This document shows positions 1-7,977 of a stretch of 64,000 nucleotides of DNA, piece after piece. Position numbers and translations under genes: made by a program. Numbering within the stretch: the stretch's first letter is position 1; each line of letters opens with the position of its first letter. The notes beneath the pieces are model-generated. The model worked only from the letters and a program-made list of their open reading frames with translations. It did not search any database and had not been told where the DNA came from. Location: NCBI RefSeq assembly GCF_020515695.1, contig NZ_JAIWJA010000001.1, forward strand, positions 1,020,246 through 1,084,245, written 5' to 3'. The stretch comes from Pseudomonas sp. MWU16-30317 (GTDB lineage Bacteria; Pseudomonadota; Gammaproteobacteria; Pseudomonadales; Pseudomonadaceae).

Positions 1-455
1 TCGGAACGGCGAGTCAGGCGCAGCGAACCGGGGGGTGGCTCGTTGAGTACAGCCCAGAAAATGCCGAGGTCCGAGATGGCTGCCACGAATGCTTTGAATT
101 CGACCGGTTTGACTACGTAAGCGTTCACTCCTAATTCATACGCGCGCTGCAGATCCGGCTCTTCACGAGAGGACGTGAGCATCACCACGGGGATACTGCG
201 CAATTCGGTAGACTCGCGGACCGATTTCAGCACCTCAAGGCCGTCGACCTTGGGCAATTTGAGGTCCAGCAGCATCACTGCCGGGTTGCCTTCGAGCCGA
301 TCACTGTGTTCACCGCGGCGCAGCAGATAGTCGAGCGCCTCGGCACCGTCACGCAGGACGATGACTTCGTTGGCCAACTGGCTGCGCTCGAGCGCGACCA
401 GGGTCAGTTCCAGGTCATGGGGGTTGTCTTCGACCAGAACGATGGGTTTGAGCAT
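1..455 (-). CDS. CheY-like response regulator, 3' end beyond window
   Basis: This is a single-domain receiver protein that takes phosphate from a histidine kinase. It starts at the ATG at 455 with MLKPIVLVEDNPHD, and the open frame runs off the left edge after about 151 codons. The acidic pair (ED near residue 10), the phospho-acceptor aspartate in VMLLDLKLPKVDGLEVL, the TSS switch motif and the lysine in VVKPVEF are all present. The AISDLGIFWAVLNEPPP tail is typical of response regulators paired with phytochromes (Rcp1 type). It lies 49 bp downstream of the phytochrome kinase gene on the same strand, so the two are very probably an operon and a cognate pair. The stop codon is not in the window. 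Confidence 0.9.
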   Translation of the reverse strand, partial: MLKPIVLVEDNPHDLELTLVALERSQLANEVIVLRDGAEALDYLLRRGEHSDRLEGNPAVMLLDLKLPKVDGLEVLKSVRESTELRSIPVVMLTSSREEPDLQRAYELGVNAYVVKPVEFKAFVAAISDLGIFWAVLNEPPPGSLRLTRRS

Positions 456-504
456 AGGGGCCTCATTTGTTTCAACTTGCGGGCGTCACGGGCGCTGCAA
501 GCGA

Positions 505-2751
505 TCAGTCGTGTTTAGGGAGTGCGAAATAGAATGTCGCGCCTTGATCCAGAGCGCTTTCGGCCCATACGCGGCCGTCGTGGCGATCGATGATACGTCG
601 CACGCTGGCCAGGCCGATACCGGTGCCTTCGAACTCTTCCATGCGGTGCAGACGCTGAAAGACGCCGAACAGCTTGCCGGCGTAGTCCATATCGAAGCCC
701 ACGCCGTTGTCACGCACGAACACCACTACCTCGCGGTCTTGCTCGAAGGAGCCGACCTCGATCACCGCCTGCTCGCGCTTGCGACTGTACTTGATGGCGT
801 TGGACAACAGGTTGCGCAACGCCAGGTGGATGAATGCCGCATCGGCGAAGACGATCGGCAAGGGCGCGATCTTCCAGGTGACCGAACGGTTTTGATAGTC
901 CGGGAGCATTTCGGTGCGGATGGCGTCGACCAGAACGCCGAGGTTGACGTCGGAAAACCGCAGCGCCGCCCGGCCCATCTGCGAGAAACTCAGCAGATTG
1001 TCGACCAGAGTGCCGGCGAACCGGGCAGACTCGCCGATGTGTTCAAGGAAGCGTACACCGCGCTCGGACAGCTTGGCAGCCTCGAGGTCACGCAGCAGTT
1101 CGGCGTACCCGGCGATGTGCCGCAGGGGCGCGCGCAAATCGTGGGAAACGCTGTAGGAAAAGGCTTCTAGCTCCTTGTTGGATTTTTTCAGCTCGCCGGC
1201 CAGTTGCGCCATTTCTTCAGCCTTGCGCAGCACGATGCCCAGGGTAGCGGTACGCAGTTCGGCCACGCCTTCGACCTCCAGTGGATGCCAGGGCGTGGAA
1301 TAGCCACCGACGCTCTCCTGCCACTGCTCGAAACTGTTACGCGGATTCAGGGCGCCGCTGTCGCTCAGGCTCTTCTCGGGGCGGCCGGCCCACTGCACGG
1401 TACGGGTCTGTTCGGGCTTGAACCAGATCAGATAATGCGAGTGGATCTCCGAAATAGCCACGGCCAGGACGCCACCGATGTGGGCGGCCAGCTCGGGCAA
1501 TTGCGGGATATCGCGGCTGACGTTGTCGCTTTGGAACACCTCGGCGCCCGGCTGGTAATTTGCCAGCCAATCGATCAGGGCATCGACCTGTGGTTGCGGG
1601 GGGGTATCGCCCACCAGCTCGCAACGCGCGTCGGAGATGATCGCTGCGCCATTGGCACCGGTAAAGCCGGTGAACACCTGCGGCACGGCCAACAGCCCGT
1701 CACGCACGCTGTCGCGATCGGCCATGGCAGAGAGCATTTGCACGATCTGATGGCGCAGGTTGAGCATACGCTCGGCAGCGGCCTGTGCCTCACGGGTCTC
1801 GATCTGCAACGACAGCACGCTGCCGAGCAATTCGCAGGCGGTGCGGGTCTGGAAACCCACCGAGCGCGGGCTGTCGTGATGGCAGGAAATCAGCCCCCAT
1901 AACTCGCCGCGCACCACGATGGAGATCGACATCGAGGCCAGGGTGCCCATATTGAGCATGTACTGCACGTGCACCGGCGAGACGCTGCGCAGCGCCGCAA
2001 AACCCAAGTCCAGCGGTTGCCCGGTGCGGGGGTTGTTGACCGGCAGCAGCGGCGACGGCTGGTAACGCGCATCTTCGATCACCCGGATGCGGTTGGCGCA
2101 GTACAGGCGACGCGCCTGCTGCGGAATATCGCTGGCCGGAAAACACAGGCCCATGTAGCTCGGATATCCCTCGTCGGCGATCTCGGCATTGACCAGGCCA
2201 TTGCCTTCGCCATCGAAGCGGTAGGCCTTGACCCGACCGAAGCCAGTCATGCGCTTGACTTCCTGCACCGAGCGATAGCACAGCTCGTCGATGCCTTGGG
2301 CTTCCTGAAGTTGGCCGATAAACGCCCGGACCAGGGGATAAATAGTGCCATAGCCGCTTACCGAATCGTTGGTGGGCTCGAATTCGGCGATCAGCACGCC
2401 ATCGTTGCGGTGCACCATCATGGCAATGGGCTTGTCGACACGGCTGCCCTGATTGAAGCGCACGTCTCCCACGTGGAACGGATGCTGCTCGTCCACTGGC
2501 AGGGCCTTTAGCCGAGCGGCCAGCGAGGCGCTGTCGATCAACAGCGCGTGCAGGCTGCTGCCGACCACCCGATCGGGGTCCAGCCCTAGCCAGCTCGACA
2601 CATTGGCGCTGGCCTGCAAGATCTCGAGGCTGTGTTCATCGAGTACCAGCAAAAAGCCGTGGGGCTGAATACTTCCAGGGATATGAATAGGCTCTTTGGC
2701 GCAATTCTGCGCAGCGAGCGCGTAATCCAAGCCTGTAAAACTAGATGTCAA
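505..2751 (-). CDS. bphP: Bacteriophytochrome histidine kinase (biliverdin red/far-red photoreceptor)
   Basis: This is a soluble photosensory kinase of 748 residues. The order is N-terminal PAS with the biliverdin-attaching Cys at about residue 17 (QNCAKEPIHIPGSIQPHG), GAF with the PASDIP motif, PHY, then HisKA (SYSVSHDLRAPLRHIAGY) and HATPase (NLLSNAIKYS, DNGVGFD, GTGIGLA). I chose the TTG at 2751: AAGGAG sits 8 nt upstream and the protein then begins MTSSFTGLDY, close to known family N-termini. The frame stays open upstream to 2853, but that extension has no such ribosome binding site. The protein lacks a fused receiver, which fits the separate response regulator just downstream. No heme oxygenase gene (bphO) is next to it, so biliverdin must come from elsewhere. 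Confidence 0.93.
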   Translation of the reverse strand: MTSSFTGLDYALAAQNCAKEPIHIPGSIQPHGFLLVLDEHSLEILQASANVSSWLGLDPDRVVGSSLHALLIDSASLAARLKALPVDEQHPFHVGDVRFNQGSRVDKPIAMMVHRNDGVLIAEFEPTNDSVSGYGTIYPLVRAFIGQLQEAQGIDELCYRSVQEVKRMTGFGRVKAYRFDGEGNGLVNAEIADEGYPSYMGLCFPASDIPQQARRLYCANRIRVIEDARYQPSPLLPVNNPRTGQPLDLGFAALRSVSPVHVQYMLNMGTLASMSISIVVRGELWGLISCHHDSPRSVGFQTRTACELLGSVLSLQIETREAQAAAERMLNLRHQIVQMLSAMADRDSVRDGLLAVPQVFTGFTGANGAAIISDARCELVGDTPPQPQVDALIDWLANYQPGAEVFQSDNVSRDIPQLPELAAHIGGVLAVAISEIHSHYLIWFKPEQTRTVQWAGRPEKSLSDSGALNPRNSFEQWQESVGGYSTPWHPLEVEGVAELRTATLGIVLRKAEEMAQLAGELKKSNKELEAFSYSVSHDLRAPLRHIAGYAELLRDLEAAKLSERGVRFLEHIGESARFAGTLVDNLLSFSQMGRAALRFSDVNLGVLVDAIRTEMLPDYQNRSVTWKIAPLPIVFADAAFIHLALRNLLSNAIKYSRKREQAVIEVGSFEQDREVVVFVRDNGVGFDMDYAGKLFGVFQRLHRMEEFEGTGIGLASVRRIIDRHDGRVWAESALDQGATFYFALPKHD

Positions 2752-2957
2752 AGAAGATCTCCTTGTTGCCCTGCTAGCGACCTCATGGCAGGCGGCGCCG
2801 GGCACAGGTGACAAAGATATCGTAAAAACTGTACAGAGGCTGCCCTTTTGCACAGGTTACAAGGTGTTTGATTACTGTTTAAGGGTTTTTTCCGGCGTTA
2901 CGGAACTGGCCTATGGCCACAGGGTCATATTGCGCTCACAAGGGAGATGTGGTGCAC

Positions 2958-3191
2958 ATGAGCATCCAGAAGCATTACCTGATCAGCTATCTGTTCAAGG
3001 GCGAACACAAGCAGTTCTCGCAAAAGGATTCGCGGATGTCGGATGCCGATGCCTGGTATTACTCGGCCCTGCACAGTGGCGCCGGGCGGGTCTACGGTGT
3101 GACCATGACCAAAGGCTGCTCGCGTGAAATACAGCTGCACGCTCAGCAGTGTGGGGTGACGGGCGTAACCTGGCGACGGATGCCGGGATGA
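2958..3191 (+). CDS. Small Pseudomonas protein, DUF6555-like
   Basis: This 77-residue cytoplasmic protein begins MSIQKHYLISYLFKGEHKQF. It has the pattern of a small Pseudomonas family recalled as DUF6555: a short beta start, then DADAWYYSALHSGAGRVYGV, and a C-terminal GVTGVTWRRM. The ATG at 2958 was chosen because AGGGAG lies 11 nt upstream, whereas the in-frame GTG codons at 2949 and 2952 sit too close to it. It is transcribed divergently from the phytochrome gene, so the 206 bp between the two starts probably hold both promoters. Function is unknown and the family name is from memory of its pattern. Confidence 0.7.
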   Translation: MSIQKHYLISYLFKGEHKQFSQKDSRMSDADAWYYSALHSGAGRVYGVTMTKGCSREIQLHAQQCGVTGVTWRRMPG

Positions 3192-3295
3192 TGGCAATTG
3201 CTACCCGGTTGGGAACCTTGGGAGCATTTTGCTATCACAGGGTTATGCGCGCAGGAGCTGCCAACTCACTCATCCTCACGAGTAGTGCCCTTCAC

Positions 3296-3583
3296 ATGGA
3301 TCAATCAATCGGAAACACGTACGGACAGTTGATGCGCAAACTACGAGCGCCGCCCACTATCGATCAGGATCTGCGTGCCGTTGCCAGCCACCTGGAGGGT
3401 TCAATCGATACCTTGCTGGCCATCTCCCTGCGCCTGGCCAGGATCGATGATCAATCCCAGCGCATGGAACTGGCGAAACTGATCCTGGCCTTCCAGGACG
3501 ATGCCGACCTGCTCCACTCTCACGCCGACCGATTGCGCGAGCGCGGCCTGGGCCGCGGGCGACGCTCGACCGACATCGCCTAG
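3296..3583 (+). CDS. Small hypothetical helical protein
   Basis: A 95-residue protein is read from the ATG at 3296 (MDQSIGNTYGQLMRKL). It is predicted to be almost wholly alpha-helical, with regular hydrophobic spacing in the middle (DTLLAISLRLARID, RMELAKLILAFQDD) and a basic, disordered tail (RGLGRGRRSTDIA). No domain is recognised. The frame is open further upstream to 3149, but that part has no protein-like pattern. There is no strong Shine-Dalgarno at 3296, so the exact start is uncertain. It lies between the small protein at 2958-3191 and the hybrid kinase. Confidence 0.55.
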   Translation: MDQSIGNTYGQLMRKLRAPPTIDQDLRAVASHLEGSIDTLLAISLRLARIDDQSQRMELAKLILAFQDDADLLHSHADRLRERGLGRGRRSTDIA

Positions 3584-3696
3584 GCCTGAACATCGACCGA
3601 GCGCCAGGCTTGCAGCGATAGCCCGGGCGCTGGAAACTTTTCCTCCCGGCGGTGATAATCGCCCCTCGTCCGACTACCCAGCCCAGAGAATTGCGC

Positions 3697-5418
3697 ATGT
3701 CCTATCGTGCCCCCCAGGACATCGCCCTCGACCTGGCCCTCGGCGCCTTGCTCGATACCCAAGTGCGCGAAGGGCGTTACGCCAGCATCGCAGATGCCCG
3801 TCGTGCCGCCGCATCGATCCTGCAGAGGCACGAAGTCGGCGGCCGCGACGTCACAGCCGAACAAGCCAGCGATACCGCACTCTACGACTCCATGGACTTC
3901 GCCCGCCTTGCGCTCTCGGCCGTCAGCGGTGTTGGCGTGTGGACCTATGAAGTGTCCAACGATTGCTTCTATTGCGACGAAGGTGTCAGCGAGCTCTATG
4001 GCATCGATGCCGAGCAGGCCGCCGCCGGGATCAAGCGCGCGGAGTTTCTGGCCAACGTTCACCCTGATGATCTGTTCGCGTTGCGCAAGACCATGGCCGG
4101 CGGCCTGGTGACGAGTGGCGACCTGGAGCTCGAGTACCGTATCGTTCACCCCGATGGCTCGGTACGCTGGGTACTGTCGCGCGGGCATACATATTTCAAT
4201 ACCGCAGGCGAGCCGGTGCGCCGCACTGGCGTCGGTGTCGAAATGACCGCCCAACGCCTGTTGGAACAGCAATTGCGCCAAAGCCAGAAAATGGAAGCGG
4301 TCGGGCAACTGACCGGTGGCCTGGCGCACGATTTCAACAACCTGCTGACGGGCGTCATGGGCAGCTTGGAGATGGTCCGCCTGCGTATCGCCCAGGGCCG
4401 TGTGGCCGACGTCGAGCGCTACCTGAATGCCGCCCAGGGCGCATCGAACCGGGCGGCAGCACTGACTCATCGCCTGCTGGCGTTCTCCCGCCGCCAGACG
4501 CTCGAAGCCAGCCCGACCGATATCGCCAGACTGGTAAAGGGGATGCTCGAACTGATCCGCAGCACGGTCGGGCCGAGCGTGCACATCGACACCCAGAGCG
4601 AATCCAACCTGTGGTTGACCCAGGTCGACGCCAATCAACTGGAAAACGCCCTGCTCAACCTCTGCATCAATGCGCGTGACGCCATGCCCGCAGGCGGGAC
4701 GCTGACCATCAGTACCGCCAACTGCACCCTGTACGCTCGCGCCGCCGCGGAACGCGAGCTGCCGCCCGGCGAATACCTGACCCTGAGTGTCAGCGACACC
4801 GGCAGCGGCATGACCAGCGACGTGATCGCCCATGCGTTCGATCCTTTCTTCACTACCAAGCCCACAGGAGAAGGCACGGGGTTGGGGCTGTCGATGATCT
4901 ACGGGTTCGTGCGTCAGTCCGGCGGCAGCGTGCAGATCCACTCTCAGCTGGAGGTGGGCACTCGAATGACTCTTTACCTGCCCAGGTCCCGTGCCGAAGC
5001 CACTCAGTGCGCCACCCCCTCAGCGCCCGCGCTGCCCTCGGCACTCGGACAAGGCGAGACGGTATTGGTGATCGACGATGAGCCGACGGTGCGCATGCTG
5101 ATCACCGAAGTACTCGAAGACCTCGGCTACACCGCGCTCGAAGCCGCAGACGGAGCCACCGGCCTGGAAGTACTGCAGCGCAATCCACAGATCGACCTGC
5201 TGGTCACCGACGTTGGCCTGCCCGGTGGCATCAACGGCCGCCAGGTGGCCGACGCCGGCCGCACCCTGCGCCCGGACCTCAAAGTGCTGTTCATTACCGG
5301 CTATGCGCATAACGCCGCGACGTGGGAAGAGCAACTCGCGCCGGGGATGCACCTGCTGACCAAGCCGTTTTCAATGGATGATCTGACGAGTCGGATCAAG
5401 GGTGTGATCGGGAACTGA
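3697..5418 (+). CDS. PAS-domain hybrid sensor histidine kinase
   Basis: This 573-residue signalling protein has no transmembrane segment. A PAS_3-type sensor domain (about residues 65-185, with YRIVHPDGSVRWVLSRG) is followed by HisKA with AVGQLTGGLAHDFNNLL, HATPase (NARDAMPAGG, DTGSGM, GTGLGLSMIYG) and a C-terminal receiver (VLVIDDEPTVRML, phospho-Asp in LLVTDVGLPG, LTKPF). The AHDFNNLL H-box is typical of soluble hybrid kinases of the FixL/NtrB-like group. The ATG at 3697 is preceded by CAGAGAA; the in-frame extension from 3652 looks non-coding. The signal sensed and the downstream partner cannot be told from the sequence. It could act with the phytochrome system 950 bp away, but it is on the other strand. 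Confidence 0.9.
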   Translation: MSYRAPQDIALDLALGALLDTQVREGRYASIADARRAAASILQRHEVGGRDVTAEQASDTALYDSMDFARLALSAVSGVGVWTYEVSNDCFYCDEGVSELYGIDAEQAAAGIKRAEFLANVHPDDLFALRKTMAGGLVTSGDLELEYRIVHPDGSVRWVLSRGHTYFNTAGEPVRRTGVGVEMTAQRLLEQQLRQSQKMEAVGQLTGGLAHDFNNLLTGVMGSLEMVRLRIAQGRVADVERYLNAAQGASNRAAALTHRLLAFSRRQTLEASPTDIARLVKGMLELIRSTVGPSVHIDTQSESNLWLTQVDANQLENALLNLCINARDAMPAGGTLTISTANCTLYARAAAERELPPGEYLTLSVSDTGSGMTSDVIAHAFDPFFTTKPTGEGTGLGLSMIYGFVRQSGGSVQIHSQLEVGTRMTLYLPRSRAEATQCATPSAPALPSALGQGETVLVIDDEPTVRMLITEVLEDLGYTALEAADGATGLEVLQRNPQIDLLVTDVGLPGGINGRQVADAGRTLRPDLKVLFITGYAHNAATWEEQLAPGMHLLTKPFSMDDLTSRIKGVIGN

Positions 5419-5773
5419 AGGTGTGGCGACATGGGAATTTCGCCCATCACAGCGAAATCTCTAAAAAACCTTAATAAAACTCTATAGCTATCTGTTTTTA
5501 AAAGGTTTTTGTAGAATAATCCATTCAAAATACTCCCTGATCAGTACCGTAGAAATGGAATTATAAAGATAACTCAAATATCTGTTTTTAAAGGATTTAT
5601 TGAATAATCATGCGGACATCGAGCCGCAACGCGAAGCGCGGATCAATAAGCGACTGAAGATAGGTCGAGAAGGCGCACGCAATCCGAGCACGAGAGCGCC
5701 CAGTCGGATCAACTACACAGAGGAGTGCATCAGAGATATTTGAAGATAGGCAAGCTAAGCGCTTGATTTTAGA
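5419..5773. other. AT-rich gene-free spacer with repeats
   Basis: No gene is seen here. Positions 5461-5620 are much richer in A/T than the surroundings. They hold an imperfect direct repeat (5489-5521 and 5579-5609, both starting TATCTGTTTTTAAA and ending GAATAATC). An imperfect inverted pair is also present, AAAAACCTT near 5464 and AAGGTTTTT near 5502, which could fold as a hairpin after the hybrid kinase gene. Confidence 0.6.
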
Positions 5774-5860
5774 TGGTGCCCGAAGCCGGAATCGAACCGG
5801 CACGCCCTTACGAGCGGGGGATTTTAAGTCCCATGCGTCTACCAGTTTCGCCATTCGGGC
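5774..5860 (-). tRNA. tRNA-Leu (anticodon UAA)
   Basis: An 87-nt tRNA gene on the minus strand begins GCCCGAATGGCGAAACTGG and ends with an encoded CCA. The acceptor arms GCCCGAA and TTCGGGC pair perfectly. The anticodon loop reads ACTTAAAAT with anticodon TAA, the variable arm is long as in class II tRNAs, and the T-arm contains GGTTCGATTCC. In other gammaproteobacteria (E. coli glyW-cysT-leuZ) this gene follows tRNA-Gly and tRNA-Cys. Confidence 0.97.
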
Positions 5861-6098
5861 GGCAGCGCGGTGTTGCGGATCAGTTTGAGGATTTGGCGAG
5901 TCACCTGCGGCTAATAACCGAGAGGCGCTGCCTGGATACCCCGAACAGGGAGACGAATATATACACCCCAGCCGCCCTAGGCAAGCGGAAATCCGCGATT
6001 GGACGCCGGTTTTCTCTGCCGCCCTGCCAATACAAACTGCTTTTGAATCAGTGCGCTAGCAAAGCTTGTGAATGTACTGAAAGAGCTTGGATGCGCAA

Positions 6099-6485
6099 TC
6101 AAGGGCCGTTGCCGCTGCACGCTACCACCTGGCCGCCGCGGTTGCAGGTGTTGTAGTTGAAGCCTTGCTTGCCGTCGTACTTGAGCTTCTCGCCGTTCGG
6201 GTCCGGGACGACCGTGACCGTGTACTTGATCCGCGTGTTATAGCCCTTGCGCAGGATCTCGGTGGCGCGCTCGTTGATGACCTGGGGCTTGGCGTCTTCG
6301 GGCGATACGCTTTTGAGTTTGGTGCGCACGGTGGTGCTCTCCCATTGGGTCGCGCCGACCTCGGGCTTGCATGGCACCGCCGCAAAGCTCACCGAGCCAT
6401 TCAGGTGCGTGCACTTGAACACATCGGCTTGCGCGCCGGCAACGCTGCCCAGGAGGAGCGTCAGGAGCGTGAGAGATCGAATCAT
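6099..6485 (-). CDS. Small secreted protein, DUF4124-like
   Basis: A 128-residue protein has a clear Sec signal peptide (MIRSLTLLTLLLGSVAGAQA, cleavage after AQA). The mature part opens with DVFKCTHLNGSVSFAAVPC, the DUF4124-type pattern seen in many small periplasmic proteins of Pseudomonas. Four cysteines remain after cleavage and could form disulfides. AAGGACG lies just upstream of the ATG at 6485. It sits between tRNA-Cys and tRNA-Leu, downstream of a terminator that ends the tRNA-Cys transcript, so it probably has its own promoter between 6486 and 6627. Function is unknown. Confidence 0.75.
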   Translation of the reverse strand: MIRSLTLLTLLLGSVAGAQADVFKCTHLNGSVSFAAVPCKPEVGATQWESTTVRTKLKSVSPEDAKPQVINERATEILRKGYNTRIKYTVTVVPDPNGEKLKYDGKQGFNYNTCNRGGQVVACSGNGP

Positions 6486-6627
6486 TGCAAACGTCCTTGT
6501 CGGGCAATAACGTCGGCGAGGTACGCCGTGAGAGGTTGGAGAGGTATATTAAATCGCCATCATCGCAGGCGCAATGCCCTGATCCGGGCGTCGCTCGCCC
6601 CGAGAATACCCGCCATTTTTCGGCGAT

Positions 6628-6660
6628 CAAAAAAAACCCCGCAGACGTTAATCTGCGGGG
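6628..6660 (-). terminator. Rho-independent terminator after tRNA-Cys
   Basis: On the minus strand the stem CCCCGCAGA / TCTGCGGGG with a short TTAACG loop is followed by a run of T residues. It begins 10 nt after the 3' end of tRNA-Cys and should end that transcript. Confidence 0.85.
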
Positions 6661-6670
6661 CTTTCAAAGG

Positions 6671-6744
6671 TGGAGGCCGAGGTCGGAATCGAACCGGCAT
6701 AGACGGATTTGCAATCCGCTGCATAACCATTTTGCTACTCGGCC
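6671..6744 (-). tRNA. tRNA-Cys (anticodon GCA)
   Basis: A 74-nt tRNA on the minus strand begins GGCCGAGTAGCAAAATGG, has anticodon GCA in GGATTGCAAAT, and ends CTCGGCCTCCA with encoded CCA. The acceptor arms GGCCGAG and CTCGGCC pair perfectly. The 3' end of a second tRNA-Gly copy (attachment site) lies 43 bp upstream, so the original order was tRNA-Gly then tRNA-Cys. Confidence 0.97.
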
Positions 6745-6787
6745 TCAGATGTGAAGCACCCAAACCGGCTTGCTGCACACTTTAAAC

Positions 6788-6805
6788 TGGAGCGGGAAAC
6801 GAGAC
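6788..6805 (-). repeat. Attachment site copy: 18-bp duplicate of tRNA-Gly 3' end
   Basis: The 18 bases GTCTCGTTTCCCGCTCCA (minus strand) are identical to the 3' end of tRNA-Gly at 30967-30984, including the encoded CCA. No tRNA body lies upstream, so this is only the terminal T-arm and acceptor part. The two copies are in the same orientation and 24 kb apart, as expected for attL and attR of an element integrated by a tyrosine integrase. The 43 bp between this copy and tRNA-Cys look like the original tRNA-Gly to tRNA-Cys spacer. Confidence 0.85.
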
Positions 6806-7125
6806 CAACATCTGATCGCTAACCATTTGATTAACTTAGGGTTTTTCTCATTCCTGCCTCAGGAATGGACGCAATTCTGGACTGGTTTCGAAGGGTTGTC
6901 AACACACCGCGCGAAAAACTTCCAGGCACGCCTGTAGATTACCACTCGGAGCCAGCACACGCCCGTATAGAGGTTTTATGCATTGGCTGTCCTCGCGGGT
7001 CGAAGCGAGATTCCTGGCATCTTCTGCGAGCATGCACATACTCCAATTCAATTGCACCACCGCCCACGTCTGAGAGCGCGGCGGTGTTCGCCTGGCCAGC
7101 ACTCCCACGTACAGCCGGGTCAGGG
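6806..7125. other. Gene-free left end of the island
   Basis: No convincing gene is seen. A perfect 8-bp hairpin CATTCCTG-CCT-CAGGAATG lies at 6849-6867. It has no T run, so it is at best a weak terminator for the long operon that ends at 7126. Confidence 0.5.
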
Positions 7126-7977
7126 CTAATGATCTTCCCCGGTAGAACCACGGTAATAGCCAACCACGGCCACGTAATCCCTTACCTTTTGAATCAGGGC
7201 ATATTTATCCTCCACCCTGCCCGTCACCGGGTTTTTCCAGCGATAGTCGTATTTGGCGGCGTCGCTTTTGCGCATCAATGCCATGATCGGCTCGCCCACA
7301 GGTTTGCCGGCAGGGTCATGGATACTGGCGAAATCAACGCCGACCAGGCGCAGGTTATAACCATGCGCGGCGTAGCGCCCCGTGCGCGAATCCACCACGA
7401 AGACATACAGGTCGTCTTCGCGAAAGTCCGCTGACAAATCGTTGATCGCCTTGATTGCTCCATCAGGGTCCTTGGCCAGTGCCGCTACAGCCCGGCCGAG
7501 CAGCTGCTGCGCCTGGGTGGCGCTGGCGTGTGGGACCGACTGAGTCGCGGCGATCACTCGGTCCCCGACTCTTTGAAAGTACACGCGTTTGAGCTCCACG
7601 CGATGCTGAACGCTGTTGTTCCAGCGATATTCCACGCTTTGCACGCCCAGGTTATCGTTGGCGCTGAAGGCCTTGGCGAATGCGCTGTTCAGTTCCGCAG
7701 CCAGCACCTTGGACACTTCACGGCCTATGAGCACGGCCGTAGGGCCGCCGCTGGCCAGCAGCGTACCGCGGTTGTCGACAACGAAGACAAAGCGATCACC
7801 ATCAATGAATTCACCTTGTCGGCTAAATGCCGGCAGGGCCGCGTCACCTTGCAACTGATAGTAGTCGACGGCACGTTTGACCAGTGCACTGGCCCGGACA
7901 TCTTGTGCCCCATCATCGGCATGTGCCAGAGCGGTACAGAGCGCGAGACCAGCAGCCACAAACAAACGAAGATTCAT
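7126..7977 (-). CDS. Secreted tandem cache-domain protein
   Basis: This 283-residue exported protein has a signal peptide (MNLRLFVAAGLALCTALAHA) and two similar single-cache domains. Each shows the pattern dRFVFVVDNRGTLLASGG / DLYVFVVDSRTGRYAAHG followed by a YRWKNPV-type strand. Cache domains bind small extracellular ligands. Here no membrane anchor, kinase or chemotaxis domain follows, so it may be a periplasmic ligand-binding partner. Its ATG overlaps the stop of the cyclase gene (ATGA), so it is translationally coupled as the last gene of the 11-gene operon 19848-7126. That context suggests it binds the substrate or an intermediate of the pathway. Confidence 0.8.
   Translation of the reverse strand: MNLRLFVAAGLALCTALAHADDGAQDVRASALVKRAVDYYQLQGDAALPAFSRQGEFIDGDRFVFVVDNRGTLLASGGPTAVLIGREVSKVLAAELNSAFAKAFSANDNLGVQSVEYRWNNSVQHRVELKRVYFQRVGDRVIAATQSVPHASATQAQQLLGRAVAALAKDPDGAIKAINDLSADFREDDLYVFVVDSRTGRYAAHGYNLRLVGVDFASIHDPAGKPVGEPIMALMRKSDAAKYDYRWKNPVTGRVEDKYALIQKVRDYVAVVGYYRGSTGEDH

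Noticed and set aside
3580..4941. 453-codon minus-strand frame opposite the hybrid kinase
   Set aside because: The plus strand encodes an intact kinase with all motifs; this is its shadow.
6099..6485. Small secreted protein considered as part of the island
   Set aside because: It lies outside the attachment repeats, between tRNA-Cys and tRNA-Leu.
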